Part shown: positions 17,525-26,691 of the stretch, in pieces | How positions within the stretch are numbered: the first letter of the stretch is position 1 | Layout of the letters: every line of letters begins with the position of its first letter | NCBI GenBank assembly: GCA_015066745.1 | Contig: SVNW01000012.1 | Span: 1 to 63,859, forward strand | Reading direction: 5' to 3' | Length of the DNA: 63,859 nucleotides | Source of the DNA: Ruminococcus sp. | Lineage (GTDB): Bacteria > Bacillota > Clostridia > Oscillospirales > Ruminococcaceae | Position numbers and translations under genes: made by a program | Notes under the pieces: model-generated | Told to the model about the DNA's origin: nothing | Seen by the model: the letters and a program-made list of their open reading frames with translations, nothing else | Databases searched by the model: none

Positions 17525-18697
17525 ATGAAAGAAATTATTTTAGCCAAATACGGGGAAATTGCCCTTAAAGGACTTAACAAAAATACATTTGAAGACTTGC
17601 TTATAAAAAATATAAAGCGTCGTCTCAAACCACTCGGAAATTTTGATTATGTAAGACAGCAGTCAACGATATACATTCAGTCAGCAGATGAAAATGCCGA
17701 TCTTGATATGGTTATGGACAAGCTTGCAACTGTATTTGGTGTAGCTGCCATATGTAAAGCTGCAGTTTTAGAAAAAGATTTTGAAAAGATATGCAGTGGT
17801 GTATACGAATATCTTGAAGACACTCTTACATATGCAAGAACATTCAAAGTGGAAGCCAAGAGAGCTGATAAGCGTTTTCCGATGAAATCGCCTGAAATAT
17901 GCATGGAACTCGGAGGAAGACTTCTTGAAAAGTTCCCGCACCTTAAAGTTGATGTAAAAAATCCTGAAATAACAGTTACTGTAGAAATACGTGATACAAA
18001 TGCATATGTACATGCAGTAAAGATCCAGGGCGCAGGCGGTCTTCCCGTAGGAAGCAGCGGAAAGGCTATGCTTCTTGTATCGGGCGGTATAGACAGTCCT
18101 GTAGCAGGATATATGATGGCAAAGAGAGGCATACATATTTCAGCAGTTCATTTTGTAAGTCCTCCGTATACATCTGAACGTGCAAGAATAAAGGTAGAAC
18201 AGCTTTGTGAGAAGCTTACAGGTTATTGCGGAAATATAGCATTTTTCTGTGTTCCTTTTACAGAAATACAGGAAGCTATAAAGGATAATTGTCCTGAAGA
18301 ATATTTTACTATAATAATGCGTCGTCTTATGATGGAAATAGCGCAGAAACTTGCAGATAAAGATGACTGTCTTGCACTTATCACAGGTGAAAGCGTTGGT
18401 CAGGTAGCAAGTCAGACACTTAAAGCGATAGCATGTACAGATGCAGTCTGCCGTATGCCTGTTTTCCGTCCTCTTATAGGAATGGACAAGACTGAGATAG
18501 TTGCTATTTCAAGGAAAATAGACACATTTGATATATCAATACAGCCATATGAAGATTGTTGTACTGTTTTTACGCCAAAACATCCTAAAACTAAACCAAG
18601 TGTCGAGGAAATAGAGAATGCGCAAAATGCATTTGATTTTTCCGAAATGATAAAAAAAGCGATAGAAGAAACAGAGATGAAACTAATAAAATTATAA
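17525..18697 (+). CDS. thiI: tRNA 4-thiouridine synthetase ThiI
   Basis: Adenylates U8 of tRNA and transfers sulfur to make 4-thiouridine. It has an N-terminal ferredoxin-like/THUMP region (about residues 1-165) and a PP-loop ATPase (LLVSGGIDSPVAGYMM, about residue 183 onward), with GESVGQVASQTL and RPLIGMDKTEI as family markers. At 390 residues it lacks the C-terminal rhodanese domain of the E. coli enzyme, as is usual in Firmicutes. It is co-transcribed with the upstream cysteine desulfurase. Confidence 0.96.
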   Translation: MKEIILAKYGEIALKGLNKNTFEDLLIKNIKRRLKPLGNFDYVRQQSTIYIQSADENADLDMVMDKLATVFGVAAICKAAVLEKDFEKICSGVYEYLEDTLTYARTFKVEAKRADKRFPMKSPEICMELGGRLLEKFPHLKVDVKNPEITVTVEIRDTNAYVHAVKIQGAGGLPVGSSGKAMLLVSGGIDSPVAGYMMAKRGIHISAVHFVSPPYTSERARIKVEQLCEKLTGYCGNIAFFCVPFTEIQEAIKDNCPEEYFTIIMRRLMMEIAQKLADKDDCLALITGESVGQVASQTLKAIACTDAVCRMPVFRPLIGMDKTEIVAISRKIDTFDISIQPYEDCCTVFTPKHPKTKPSVEEIENAQNAFDFSEMIKKAIEETEMKLIKL

Positions 18698-18821
18698 TCC
18701 ATTTAATAAATTGTTCATTATTTCATAAAATATCGTTAAAGTATTTTTGTGAAAAACGCAATAAAAAACATATGGTTTAAAGGTGAAAAGATATAAAATG
18801 ATAAAGATGTTGCTTGAAAAC

Positions 18822-18851
18822 TTGACAAAAGAGTTACAATGGTGGTAGAAT
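18822..18851 (+). promoter_or_regulatory. Promoter of the sortase B-SpoIID cluster
   Basis: TTGACA (18822-18827) and TAGAAT (18846-18851) are 18 bp apart, about 80 nt before the first sortase gene. Confidence 0.65.
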
Positions 18852-18930
18852 TGTTAATGTTAAGTAACAATTCAGTTATGTAATAAAAATACAGTCAGGA
18901 TTTTTGAGCAGCTTTTAGGAGAGATCTATT

Positions 18931-19968
18931 ATGGGTAAGTCAGCTGCCGGTAAAGCCAGGAAGAAGTTTTCTTATTTTGATGTGCTGAAAAATTTGTTCC
19001 CCTGGAAGGGAGATCCGGTAAGAGAAGTAATAAGGAAGATTATTTTTCTTATTGCAGTCATAGTGTTTGGTGTGTGTGCATTTCTGGTTTTTGATTATTT
19101 TTATGAAAATTATAAAAATAATCAGATGAACAAGGAAATTCAGAAAAATGTGCCTAATCTTTCGGAACTTGCGGATCTTATAGACAATGATGTGACAAAT
19201 AAGGTAAGTTCGACCGAAATGCTTTCTTATATGAAAGAGATAATAGCGCAGACAGGAAATAATGACATTGTCGGACATATACAGATCCCCGATAAAAACG
19301 GTGATTGTAGCGATACAAAAGTAAATTATCCTATTGTTCAGAGCAGCAATGAAGCAGACAGAGATTATTATCTTGAGCGCAATATTTACAAACAGGAAGC
19401 CAGAGCAGGTTCAATATATCTTGATTATAACTGTAAGCTTGGTGCTCTGGAACGTTCAGACAATCTGGTGATTTACGGACATGAGATGCAGGACGGAAGT
19501 ATGTTCGGTAATCTTTCCGAATACGATCATAATTATTCATTCTATGAAAATCATCCCTGCATAGAGCTTTCTTCGAGATATGATGTTTCAACATATAAAA
19601 TATTCGGATTTTTCTATGCTGATGGAGGACGTGGTGAGTGTGATTTCTATTATACTCAGACAACCGAATTCGAAAATGAGAAGACTTTTTATGATTATGT
19701 AAATCAGATAAAGCGACGTTCACTTGTACTTAATGAAGTTGATGTAAAATATGGAGATGAATTGCTGATACTTTCGACATGTTCAACCGATTACTTCAAC
19801 GATGCACGTTTTGTAGTTGCCGCAAGAAAACTCAGAGACGGCGAAGACAAATACTCCGGTACGGAGAATAATTCAAGAAATCCTAATCCTCTCATGCCAC
19901 TTGAGTGGTATAAGGCGAGAGGCGAGAAAAATACTTATGTTGATGATGGTTTTGTACCTTATGGTTAG
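18931..19968 (+). CDS. Class B sortase (first copy)
   Basis: Membrane-bound transpeptidase with a basic N-terminus, one membrane helix (about residues 36-58) and an extracellular class B sortase domain (about 110-320). The catalytic triad is visible: His in VIYGHEMQDGSMF (about 183), Cys in LILSTCSTDYF (about 284) and Arg in DARFVVAARK. The class B call rests on the spacing and the long helical insertion between His and Cys. No obvious substrate gene with an NPxTG-type signal is adjacent. A second sortase B follows within 40 nt. Confidence 0.9.
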   Translation: MGKSAAGKARKKFSYFDVLKNLFPWKGDPVREVIRKIIFLIAVIVFGVCAFLVFDYFYENYKNNQMNKEIQKNVPNLSELADLIDNDVTNKVSSTEMLSYMKEIIAQTGNNDIVGHIQIPDKNGDCSDTKVNYPIVQSSNEADRDYYLERNIYKQEARAGSIYLDYNCKLGALERSDNLVIYGHEMQDGSMFGNLSEYDHNYSFYENHPCIELSSRYDVSTYKIFGFFYADGGRGECDFYYTQTTEFENEKTFYDYVNQIKRRSLVLNEVDVKYGDELLILSTCSTDYFNDARFVVAARKLRDGEDKYSGTENNSRNPNPLMPLEWYKARGEKNTYVDDGFVPYG

Positions 19969-20006
19969 ATAGGTTATCAGGGATTGGCGAGGAGAAGTTA
20001 TTTATT

Positions 20007-20867
20007 ATGGGAAAGAAAAAAGTTATAATAGCAATAGTTGCAGTCGTTCTTATTTTTGCAGTGGTTGCAGCTGTTTATATACTAACCTCAAAAGGTGAAG
20101 ATAAAAATAAAGTTGAGGTAGTTCCGGATACAACAACTTCTGCAACAACAGAAGCACCGGTTACTACTGTTCCTGAAACAGAGCCGACAACTACAACGGT
20201 TACTACGTTTCCACCGTTCGTTAACGGTCTTAGTCTGAAGGCGCAGGAAGCAAAACAGTCAAATGCTGATACAGTCGGCTGGATACGTCTTAGCAATACG
20301 GTAATAGATTATCCGCTGGTTCGTACAAGCGACAATGACTACTATGTTTCAACTAATTTTTATCACAATGCTGATCCGGCAGGCTGGGTCTTTGTAGATT
20401 ACAGATGTGACTTTGGCCCGGATCTTTATTCAGATAATCTTATGGCTTATGGACATAATATGGCTGATGGTTCTATGTTCAGTGATCTCAAGAAGTATCA
20501 GCGAGATGAGGCATTTTATGAAGCCAATCCTATTATTGAGGTCAGCTCACTTTATGCTGACTATCAGTACAAAGTTTTTGCGTTTATGCTTTGCAATGGT
20601 GTCAAGGGTTCAGATTTTGAGTTCTGGAATTATATTAATTTTGCTCCGGGAACAGATGAATGGTCGCTTGAAGAATATCTTGCAAAGATTGACGATAAAT
20701 CACTTATAACTACCAATGTTGATGTTAAGGAAGGAGATAAACTTCTCATGCTGTCTACATGCAACACAGGTGATACTACCGATCCTATACGTTTTGTTGT
20801 CCTGGCAAGAATGGTCAGACCCGGTGAAGATGCGTATGAAGGCACTACCGGAAGTTCCAGACGATAA
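20007..20867 (+). CDS. Class B sortase (second copy)
   Basis: A 286-residue class B sortase with an N-terminal membrane helix (residues 4-26), a threonine-rich extracellular linker (about 38-68) and a catalytic domain with His in LMAYGHNMADGSMF (about 149), Cys in LMLSTCNTGD (about 252) and Arg in PIRFVVLAR. It differs from the upstream paralog in its short, Thr/Pro-rich stalk and smaller size. The pair is followed by an exported SpoIID-like protein with a similar Thr-rich stalk, which suggests a common envelope function. Confidence 0.9.
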   Translation: MGKKKVIIAIVAVVLIFAVVAAVYILTSKGEDKNKVEVVPDTTTSATTEAPVTTVPETEPTTTTVTTFPPFVNGLSLKAQEAKQSNADTVGWIRLSNTVIDYPLVRTSDNDYYVSTNFYHNADPAGWVFVDYRCDFGPDLYSDNLMAYGHNMADGSMFSDLKKYQRDEAFYEANPIIEVSSLYADYQYKVFAFMLCNGVKGSDFEFWNYINFAPGTDEWSLEEYLAKIDDKSLITTNVDVKEGDKLLMLSTCNTGDTTDPIRFVVLARMVRPGEDAYEGTTGSSRR

Positions 20868-20946
20868 GGTGTAGTCAGAGAAGAAGTATTTAATAAGTGA
20901 AAATTTTAAAAATAAAGCTCTTAAAAGAGTTTGGATGGAGTCTTTT

Positions 20947-22251
20947 ATGAAAGAACAATTACCGCTAAAGCGTATATTTGCAGGATTTGCAACATGTCTT
21001 GTGGTTTCGGTTGCAGTAAATGTAGCAGGTCTGGTAAATGAAACAGCACCGCAGAAGCAGTCAAGCTCGTATGTTATAAAAAGCGAGTCAGTTTCAGCTT
21101 ATCGCAATGGTGCTTATGCCCCGGTTAGAGCGCTCAATCATGAAGAAAACCAAGAAAATATACAAACTTTAAATTTAGAAAAAGATGTGACAACGTTTGT
21201 ATCGGGTTCTTCTGAAACAACGACTACGGTGATTACCGAGCCTCTTGAAAATGAAGAAAATGAGAAATATGAAGTTACAGACTGGTGGAAAGCTGAGCTT
21301 TCCGATTATAGTGAGACTCTTGAACAGCAGGGATTTGTTGCTATTGAAACTACAACTCCTGCGGTAACAGAGCCACCGGTTCAGGAAACAACACAAACAG
21401 AATCAGTAAATACAGATCCTGTTATACTTACTCCTGCTCCGACAGAAAATACTGCACCTGTAGCACCTCTGGTAGAATTGCCGAGTGATTTACAGCCGAG
21501 TACATTTTACTTTACAAGTTATGGATACGGTCATGGTGTAGGTCTTAGCCAGAATGGCGCAAATTTTTATGCTAAATATTCAGGATATGATTATCTTCAG
21601 ATATTGCAGCACTATTATCCGGGAACTACAGTTATGTATACACCGGGAGCAGAGTCAGAAACAATATCTGTAAGAGGATATTCAGGTGGTGTAGTTGATA
21701 TTATTTCTATGGTGTGCAATGCCGAAGTAGGTTCATCATTTGAAGTTGAGGCAATAAAGGCACAGGCGATAGCAGCTTACACATACATAAAATATTCAGG
21801 TGGTTCTACAAACGGTATGGCTATAAAACCGGGTGCCGATCAGAAGATCATAGACGCAGTAAAGTCTGTAATAGGTCAGGCAGTTTATTATAACGGTTCA
21901 TTTGCACTTACACAGTTCTATGCATCAAGTGGCGGAACAACTGCCTCATGTAAAGACGTATTTTATGAGGATATTCCGTATCTCAGATCAATTCCATGTG
22001 CATATGATGATGTTTATGACCCTAACTACGGTTATATGATATCACTTAGCGTTGATTCACTCAGATATAAAATACAGAATGCTTATGGCATTACATTATC
22101 TTCCGATTATACTTCATGGATACAGCTTGTTGAAGGTGACGGCGGATATATTGCAGATGTTGTGATTGACGGTCAGAAAACTGTTGATGGTTATTCATTT
22201 GCAAGAATGATAGGTTTAAAATCAGGTAAGTTTACTTTAGCATATACCTGA
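20947..22251 (+). CDS. Exported SpoIID-like protein with permuted motif order
   Basis: Cell-wall-associated protein with the SpoIID (peptidoglycan lytic transglycosylase) fold. An N-terminal signal/anchor (about residues 8-27) is followed by a Thr/Glu/Pro-rich linker to about residue 180. The family motif YGYGHGVGLSQNGANFYA with HYYPGT comes first (about 190-225). The segment with the presumed catalytic glutamate, CNAEVGSSFEVEAIKAQAIA, comes after it (about 255), then FYASSGGTTAS and YLRSIPCAYDD. The protein ends in FARMIGLKSGKFTL, which in ordinary SpoIID precedes the GHGVG motif. The order is thus circularly permuted. I chose ATG 20947 (GGAG 6 nt upstream) over an in-frame ATG at 20935. Confidence 0.85.
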   Translation: MKEQLPLKRIFAGFATCLVVSVAVNVAGLVNETAPQKQSSSYVIKSESVSAYRNGAYAPVRALNHEENQENIQTLNLEKDVTTFVSGSSETTTTVITEPLENEENEKYEVTDWWKAELSDYSETLEQQGFVAIETTTPAVTEPPVQETTQTESVNTDPVILTPAPTENTAPVAPLVELPSDLQPSTFYFTSYGYGHGVGLSQNGANFYAKYSGYDYLQILQHYYPGTTVMYTPGAESETISVRGYSGGVVDIISMVCNAEVGSSFEVEAIKAQAIAAYTYIKYSGGSTNGMAIKPGADQKIIDAVKSVIGQAVYYNGSFALTQFYASSGGTTASCKDVFYEDIPYLRSIPCAYDDVYDPNYGYMISLSVDSLRYKIQNAYGITLSSDYTSWIQLVEGDGGYIADVVIDGQKTVDGYSFARMIGLKSGKFTLAYT

Positions 22252-22269
22252 TGAAAAATAGTTGATTAT

Positions 22270-22324
22270 GGCTTTTCTGAAATATCATTATTATTATGTT
22301 GATTTCAGAAAAGCCTTTTGTTTT
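22270..22324 (+). terminator. Intrinsic terminator after the SpoIID-like gene
   Basis: A 14-bp perfect stem (22270-22283 with 22302-22315), an 18-nt loop and a T-rich tail. It lies upstream of, and argues against, a longer N-terminus for the next gene. Confidence 0.85.
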
Positions 22325-22349
22325 AAAAATGATAAAGGGGGATATACTT

Positions 22350-23651
22350 ATGAACATGTATGACATTATATCAAAAACAAAAAGAGGCATAGAGCTTACA
22401 GCTGAGGAGATAAAAATGATGATAGACGGTTATGTGAAAAAACAGATACCTGACTATCAGTTGTCTGCGTGGCTTATGGCAGTCTGCTTTAATTCGCTTA
22501 CCGAGGAAGAAACACTTGCTCTCACATTATCTATGAGAGATTCCGGAGATGTGGTAGACCTGACAGGTATATCCGGAGTAACAGTTGACAAGCACAGTAC
22601 AGGCGGTGTCGGGGATAAAACAAGTCTTATAATAGGTCCGGTAGTTGCGGCTTGCGGTGTAAGTGTTCCAAAGATGTCAGGAAAAGGACTTGGCCATACA
22701 GGTGGCACGATAGATAAACTTGAAAGTATTCCCGGATGCCAGACACAGGTTTCGTTTGAAAAATTTATAGAGTATATAAATAAAACAGGTTTTTCTATAG
22801 TGTCACAAAGCGGAAATCTTGTTCCGGCAGATAAACTTCTGTATGCGCTTCGTGATGTAACAGCAACGGTAGACAGCATACCGCTCATTTGTTCAAGTAT
22901 AATGAGTAAAAAGCTTGCTATGGGGGCCGATTGTATATTGCTTGATGTGAAGATGGGCAGTGGTGCTTTTATGAAAAATACAGATGATGCCTGCCGTCTT
23001 GCCGAGCTTATGGTCAAGGTAGGAAAAGATGCCGGAAAGAAGTGTATGGCTGTTGTTACAGATATGGATATCCCTCTCGGAAAAGCAATAGGAAATACTC
23101 TTGAAGTCATAGAAGCTACAGATATACTAAAAGGCAGAGATAAAGGTCGTCTGTACGAATTGTGTATGGAACTTTCGGCATATATGCTTATGCTTGCAGG
23201 AAAGGGAACAAAGGAACAGTGTCTTAAACTTGCGCAGGAAGCTATTGATACAGGCAGAGCACTTGAAGTGTTTGAACGTTCTGTGGCACAGCAGGGAGGC
23301 GATACATCGTTTATAAATGATTATAGTCTGCTTGATACAGCTACGGTCAGATACGATGTGTGCAGTGTGTCTGAGGGATATATAACAAAGATGGACAGCG
23401 AAGTTATCGGTAAAGCTTCCCTTGCTCTTGGTGCAGGAAGAGTTACAAAAGAGAGCAGTATTGATTATACTGCCGGAATACTCCTTGAAAAGGAGTATGG
23501 AGAGTATGTAAACAAGGGTGAAAAACTCATGACTCTTATTACTTCTACAAAATGTGACATTGAAGATATATCACAAAAATTGATAGATACTATCGAAATA
23601 TCAGAAAATAAACCGCAAATCAGACCTGTAGTGCTTAAAACTGTGGAGTAA
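22350..23651 (+). CDS. pdp: Pyrimidine-nucleoside phosphorylase
   Basis: Cleaves uridine, deoxyuridine or thymidine with phosphate to give base and (deoxy)ribose 1-phosphate, for nucleoside salvage. Family motifs are clear: DKHSTGGVGDKTSLI (phosphate binding), KMSGKGLGHTGGTIDKLESI, and LDVKMGSGAFM. With ATG 22350 the protein is 433 residues, the normal length for the Firmicute enzyme. AAAGGGGG lies 8 nt upstream. A 54-nt upstream extension in frame would start inside the preceding terminator. Specificity between Pdp and a thymidine-restricted DeoA-type enzyme cannot be read from sequence alone. Confidence 0.94.
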   Translation: MNMYDIISKTKRGIELTAEEIKMMIDGYVKKQIPDYQLSAWLMAVCFNSLTEEETLALTLSMRDSGDVVDLTGISGVTVDKHSTGGVGDKTSLIIGPVVAACGVSVPKMSGKGLGHTGGTIDKLESIPGCQTQVSFEKFIEYINKTGFSIVSQSGNLVPADKLLYALRDVTATVDSIPLICSSIMSKKLAMGADCILLDVKMGSGAFMKNTDDACRLAELMVKVGKDAGKKCMAVVTDMDIPLGKAIGNTLEVIEATDILKGRDKGRLYELCMELSAYMLMLAGKGTKEQCLKLAQEAIDTGRALEVFERSVAQQGGDTSFINDYSLLDTATVRYDVCSVSEGYITKMDSEVIGKASLALGAGRVTKESSIDYTAGILLEKEYGEYVNKGEKLMTLITSTKCDIEDISQKLIDTIEISENKPQIRPVVLKTVE

Positions 23652-23732
23652 TTTCTTGTATGATTTATTTTTTTATCGAAAAATGTTTGTCATAATATCT
23701 GAAAAATATTATAAATTATGCTCTGAAATATA

Positions 23733-23761
23733 TTGACAAAACATAAAAAAAACGATAAAAT
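23733..23761 (+). promoter_or_regulatory. Promoter of the zinc-ribbon protein gene
   Basis: TTGACA and TAAAAT are separated by 17 bp, giving a leader of about 147 nt to the chosen start at 23915. Confidence 0.65.
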
Positions 23762-23914
23762 TAAATATACAGACACAAAAAAATAATGCACCTATGCCCA
23801 GAAAGGTGATAAGTTTTTTTTATGGCTGTACAATTTTCAAATGTGTGGAAAATTATCACAACAGTATTTATCGTGATATTCTCGATAAATGAAGGAAATC
23901 AGGAGGATTATAAA

Positions 23915-24367
23915 ATGGGTTTTTTGGACAAAGTAGGTAGATTTGCAGAAAAAGCAGGAGAAAATATGGCTAAAGCAGCAACAGGCGTTGCAGATAAGTC
24001 AAAGACACTTGCGGAGAAAACAAAATTAAAAAGTCAGATAAACAATGAAAAATCTTCAATAAATAAGGCATATGCCGAACTCGGTAAAAAATACTATGAG
24101 CTTTCAGGAATAAATCCTGCACCTGAGTATATGGAATTTGTAAGCCAGATAAAAGCATCAATGGTACATATTGAAGAACTTGAACAGCAGATCGCAGCTC
24201 TTGAAATAGAAAGCACATGTCCTAAGTGTGGTGCTGCTATGAGAAGAGATCAGCAGTTCTGTCAGGCATGCGGTTCAAGAACAGAAAACTTTGTAGACGT
24301 TCCTGCTTCATCAGTGGAAGTAGTTCCGGAAGTAGAGCGTGCAGCAGAAAATCAGCAAAATCAGTAA
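23915..24367 (+). CDS. Small zinc-ribbon protein with helical N-terminus
   Basis: A 150-residue protein of unknown function. Residues 1-105 are charged and helical (phasin- or coiled-coil-like). A zinc ribbon follows with two cysteine pairs, CPKCGAAM and CQACGSR (about 106-130), then an acidic, Gln-rich tail. ATG 23915 is chosen because AGGAGG lies 8 nt upstream; an in-frame ATG at 23822 lacks a good site and would add a hydrophobic stretch. It has its own promoter and terminator, so it is monocistronic. Similar zinc-ribbon proteins are common in Clostridia. Confidence 0.7.
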   Translation: MGFLDKVGRFAEKAGENMAKAATGVADKSKTLAEKTKLKSQINNEKSSINKAYAELGKKYYELSGINPAPEYMEFVSQIKASMVHIEELEQQIAALEIESTCPKCGAAMRRDQQFCQACGSRTENFVDVPASSVEVVPEVERAAENQQNQ

Positions 24368-24382
24368 CACTTAATAAATAAT

Positions 24383-24417
24383 AAAAAGCTGTCATCTTTT
24401 TTGAGTGACAGCTTTTT
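24383..24417 (+). terminator. Intrinsic terminator after zinc-ribbon gene
   Basis: A 12-bp stem (24383-24394 with 24406-24417) ending in a T run. Confidence 0.88.
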
Positions 24418-24427
24418 ATTATTTAAA

Positions 24428-24455
24428 TCACAAACTCTCTTTTTATGCATAGTAT
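24428..24455 (+). promoter_or_regulatory. Candidate sigma-E-like promoter of cotJABC
   Basis: TCACAAA (24428-24434) and CATAGTAT (24448-24455) are 13 bp apart, a partial match to mother-cell sigma-E elements. CotJ operons are sigma-E-dependent in Bacillus. The match is weak. Confidence 0.3.
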
Positions 24456-24506
24456 ATATATGGATACCGGTTTTACGGTATCACAATAAATAAAGGGGGA
24501 GTAAAT

Positions 24507-24740
24507 ATGGACTACAGCTATTTTGACGTTATAAAAAGTCGCAGACAGCCACCTATGGCAAATCATATGATGAGTAACATGGAAACATCAGGACGTTTTC
24601 CGTCAGCTACACCTCTGGCGATGGCGTATGTACCATTTCAGACATGGGAGGAACCTTTTGATGCGTCTGATGCATTACAAGCAGGTACGTTGTTTCCACA
24701 GCTTGATCTGCCGTTTATGGAGGAGGGATATGCAAGATGA
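24507..24740 (+). CDS. cotJA: Spore coat-associated protein CotJA
   Basis: A 77-residue protein with the conserved CotJA core PLAMAYVPFQTWEEPFDA and TLFPQLDLPF. First gene of the cotJABC operon, with an AAAGGGGGAG ribosome binding site. In Bacillus the CotJ proteins are spore coat components made in the mother cell. It overlaps cotJB by 4 bp (ATGA). Confidence 0.9.
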   Translation: MDYSYFDVIKSRRQPPMANHMMSNMETSGRFPSATPLAMAYVPFQTWEEPFDASDALQAGTLFPQLDLPFMEEGYAR

Positions 24741-24991
24741 GTGAGAGTACAATGTTACTTGATACAATAAGGAAATATGGTTTTGCTCTTACTGAGTTGA
24801 ATCTTTATCTTGATACGCACCCAAAATGTACAAATGCCCTTTCATACTTCAATAAGTATAAAGAACTGTACAAAAAAGCGTGTGACGAGTATACTTCAAA
24901 ATATGGACCGCTCACTATAGATGATGCAGGCGCAAATGATTGCTGGTGCTGGACTTCGGGACCATGGCCATGGGAAAGGGAGGCGAACTGA
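24737..24991 (+). CDS. cotJB: Spore coat protein CotJB
   Basis: An 84-residue CotJB-domain protein (LLDTIRKYGFALTELNLYLDTHP, YFNKYKELYKKACDEYTSKYGPL) with a typical Trp-rich end (CWCWTSGPWPWE). It is coupled to cotJA by a 4-bp overlap and separated from cotJC by 1 nt. Confidence 0.9.
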   Translation: MSESTMLLDTIRKYGFALTELNLYLDTHPKCTNALSYFNKYKELYKKACDEYTSKYGPLTIDDAGANDCWCWTSGPWPWEREAN

Positions 24992-24992
24992 T

Positions 24993-25616
24993 ATGTGGAA
25001 ATATGAGAAAAGATTACAATACCCTGTAAAGATAAAAACTCCGAATGCAAAGCTTGCACAGGTTATCTGCAGTCAGCTCGGCGGTCCTGACGGCGAACTT
25101 GCCGCTTCACTCCGCTATATGAGTCAGCGTTATACTGCACCAAATGACGCAATAAAAGGGATTTTGACGGATATTTCCACTGAGGAACTTTCACATGTCG
25201 AAATGATCTCAGCGATAATTTATCAGCTTACAAAAGATCTTAGTATGGACGAGATAAAGAAGAGTGGTTTTGATAAGTATTTTGTTGACCATACACTTGG
25301 CATTTATCCTGCATCTGCGGCAGGTGTACCGTTTACAGCGGCATATTTTCAGTCAAAAGGCGATCCGATAACAGATCTTACCGAAGATATGGCAGCGGAA
25401 CAGAAGGCACGAACAACGTATGATAATATTCTTCGCCTTGCCGATGACCCTGATGTCAAAGACGCAATAAGATTTTTAAGACAACGTGAAATAGTGCATT
25501 TCCAGCGTTTCGGCGAAGCACTTCGCATGGTTCAGGATAGTCTTGATTCTAAAAATTTTTATGCGTGCAATCCGTCATTTAATAAAAAGTGCGGTAACAG
25601 AAAGTTTATGCAGTAA
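24993..25616 (+). CDS. cotJC: CotJC, manganese catalase-like spore coat protein
   Basis: A 207-residue ferritin-like four-helix protein related to manganese catalase. Metal-ligand positions are visible in PDGELAASLRYMSQRY, TEELSHVEMISA, AEQKARTTYDNI and EIVHFQRFGEAL. The start at 24993 has GGGAGG upstream and lies 1 nt after cotJB; a reading frame extended into cotJB has no support. It probably contributes to oxidative protection in the spore coat. The C-terminus ends in a Cys/Asn-rich tail. Confidence 0.92.
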   Translation: MWKYEKRLQYPVKIKTPNAKLAQVICSQLGGPDGELAASLRYMSQRYTAPNDAIKGILTDISTEELSHVEMISAIIYQLTKDLSMDEIKKSGFDKYFVDHTLGIYPASAAGVPFTAAYFQSKGDPITDLTEDMAAEQKARTTYDNILRLADDPDVKDAIRFLRQREIVHFQRFGEALRMVQDSLDSKNFYACNPSFNKKCGNRKFMQ

Positions 25617-25626
25617 AATTTTTAAT

Positions 25627-25667
25627 CCCCGTCTTCCTTGTTTAAAAGGCGGGGAGCAATTTTTTTA
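25627..25667 (+). terminator. Intrinsic terminator of the cotJ operon
   Basis: CCCCGTCTT (25627-25635) pairs with AAGGCGGGG (25646-25654), followed by seven T. Confidence 0.88.
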
Positions 25668-25690
25668 GTGTATTATTTTTTATAATATCA

Positions 25691-25720
25691 TTGATTTGAT
25701 GTGTTTTTTTATGATATAAT
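25691..25720 (+). promoter_or_regulatory. Promoter of the small membrane protein gene
   Basis: TTGATT and TATAAT are 18 bp apart, with an extended TGA before the -10 box. Confidence 0.55.
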
Positions 25721-25824
25721 CTTTTTATGGCTCTGAGTATTAAAATGATAAAAAATATTTTTTTATAAAAATTAAAGATGATTATAAACTTTAGATTTAT
25801 TGGCAGTCATAATTGAGGTGTGTT

Positions 25825-26397
25825 ATGAAAAAAGTAGTCAGGTATGCATTGGCAGGTCATGTAATTATATTTATTATACTGGTTGTTTTGAGTATAGTGT
25901 GTGATTTTAGCATCTATTATCACTCGCAGTATTTCTTTGATATAAGATTTTTTTATTTATTATCAGTTATAGTTTCGTTGGTAGTGCTTTGGAAAATCGT
26001 CAGGTCAGAAAAAACAGAGCATAGAGTGTTGTGTGTGATAAAAAACATATTATTGATACTTGCACTTACAGTTTCAACGTTTTACTTTATTATGATGTCT
26101 TTTTTCAGAAATAATGATTTTTCTGATTATTTGATGCTTGAAAATAAAGATACAGATAAAACAATTATTGTTTGCCAATATTCTGAGGCGAGAACGGGCT
26201 TTATATCGGTTTATGAGCAGTATTGTAAAATGTTTCTTATAGAAAAAGAGCGGATAGAATTAGGAAATGAAACATCTGCAGAAATCAGTAATGCAGGTAT
26301 TGATGATGATGGTAAACTGACTTTGAAATGTATTTTACATACAAAATATGATGGAAGCACTGCAAATGTAGATTATGAGGTTGATGTTTCGAAATAA
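25825..26397 (+). CDS. Hypothetical membrane protein
   Basis: A 190-residue protein I do not recognise. Three membrane helices are predicted in the first 110 residues (about 8-30, 42-58 and 70-96), then about 90 residues probably outside the membrane. ATG 25825 is preceded by GAGGTG; an in-frame TTG at 25813 overlaps that site. It is monocistronic with its own promoter. Confidence 0.6.
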   Translation: MKKVVRYALAGHVIIFIILVVLSIVCDFSIYYHSQYFFDIRFFYLLSVIVSLVVLWKIVRSEKTEHRVLCVIKNILLILALTVSTFYFIMMSFFRNNDFSDYLMLENKDTDKTIIVCQYSEARTGFISVYEQYCKMFLIEKERIELGNETSAEISNAGIDDDGKLTLKCILHTKYDGSTANVDYEVDVSK

Positions 26398-26611
26398 CTA
26401 TTATACAAAACCCTGTCGTTTTTTTATGGCAAGGCAATAGTCTATACATATTCGTGTAAAAATCAATGAATTTTATCAGAATAATCACACTAATTGACAC
26501 GAATATTTTTAAAAATTTTGCATAATTGTGAGTGAGATACAGCAGAAAGTTTTTGTCATGCATATTAAAAAATCTGAAAATAAAAAAGTTTTTATCAATC
26601 TCGCTAAAAAC

Positions 26612-26640
26612 TTGACAAGGCAATATAAAAACTATATAAT
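26612..26640 (+). promoter_or_regulatory. Consensus promoter of the AAA/DUF4143 ATPase gene
   Basis: TTGACA and TATAAT are separated by exactly 17 bp, a perfect housekeeping consensus. Nothing else is evident in the 294-bp gap from 26398 to 26691. Confidence 0.8.
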
Positions 26641-26691
26641 TATAGTGAACGTAAAAATAAATTTGTTTTCAATATATATGACGGTGATCTT

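Noticed and set aside
22296-22349. N-terminal extension of pyrimidine-nucleoside phosphorylase
   Set aside because: Starts within a terminator hairpin and lacks a ribosome binding site; the start at 22350 gives the family length.
23822-23914. N-terminal extension of the zinc-ribbon protein
   Set aside because: Poor ribosome binding site; AGGAGG with ideal spacing precedes 23915.
24921-24992. CotJC start inside cotJB
   Set aside because: The conserved CotJC N-terminus begins at 24993, which has its own ribosome binding site.
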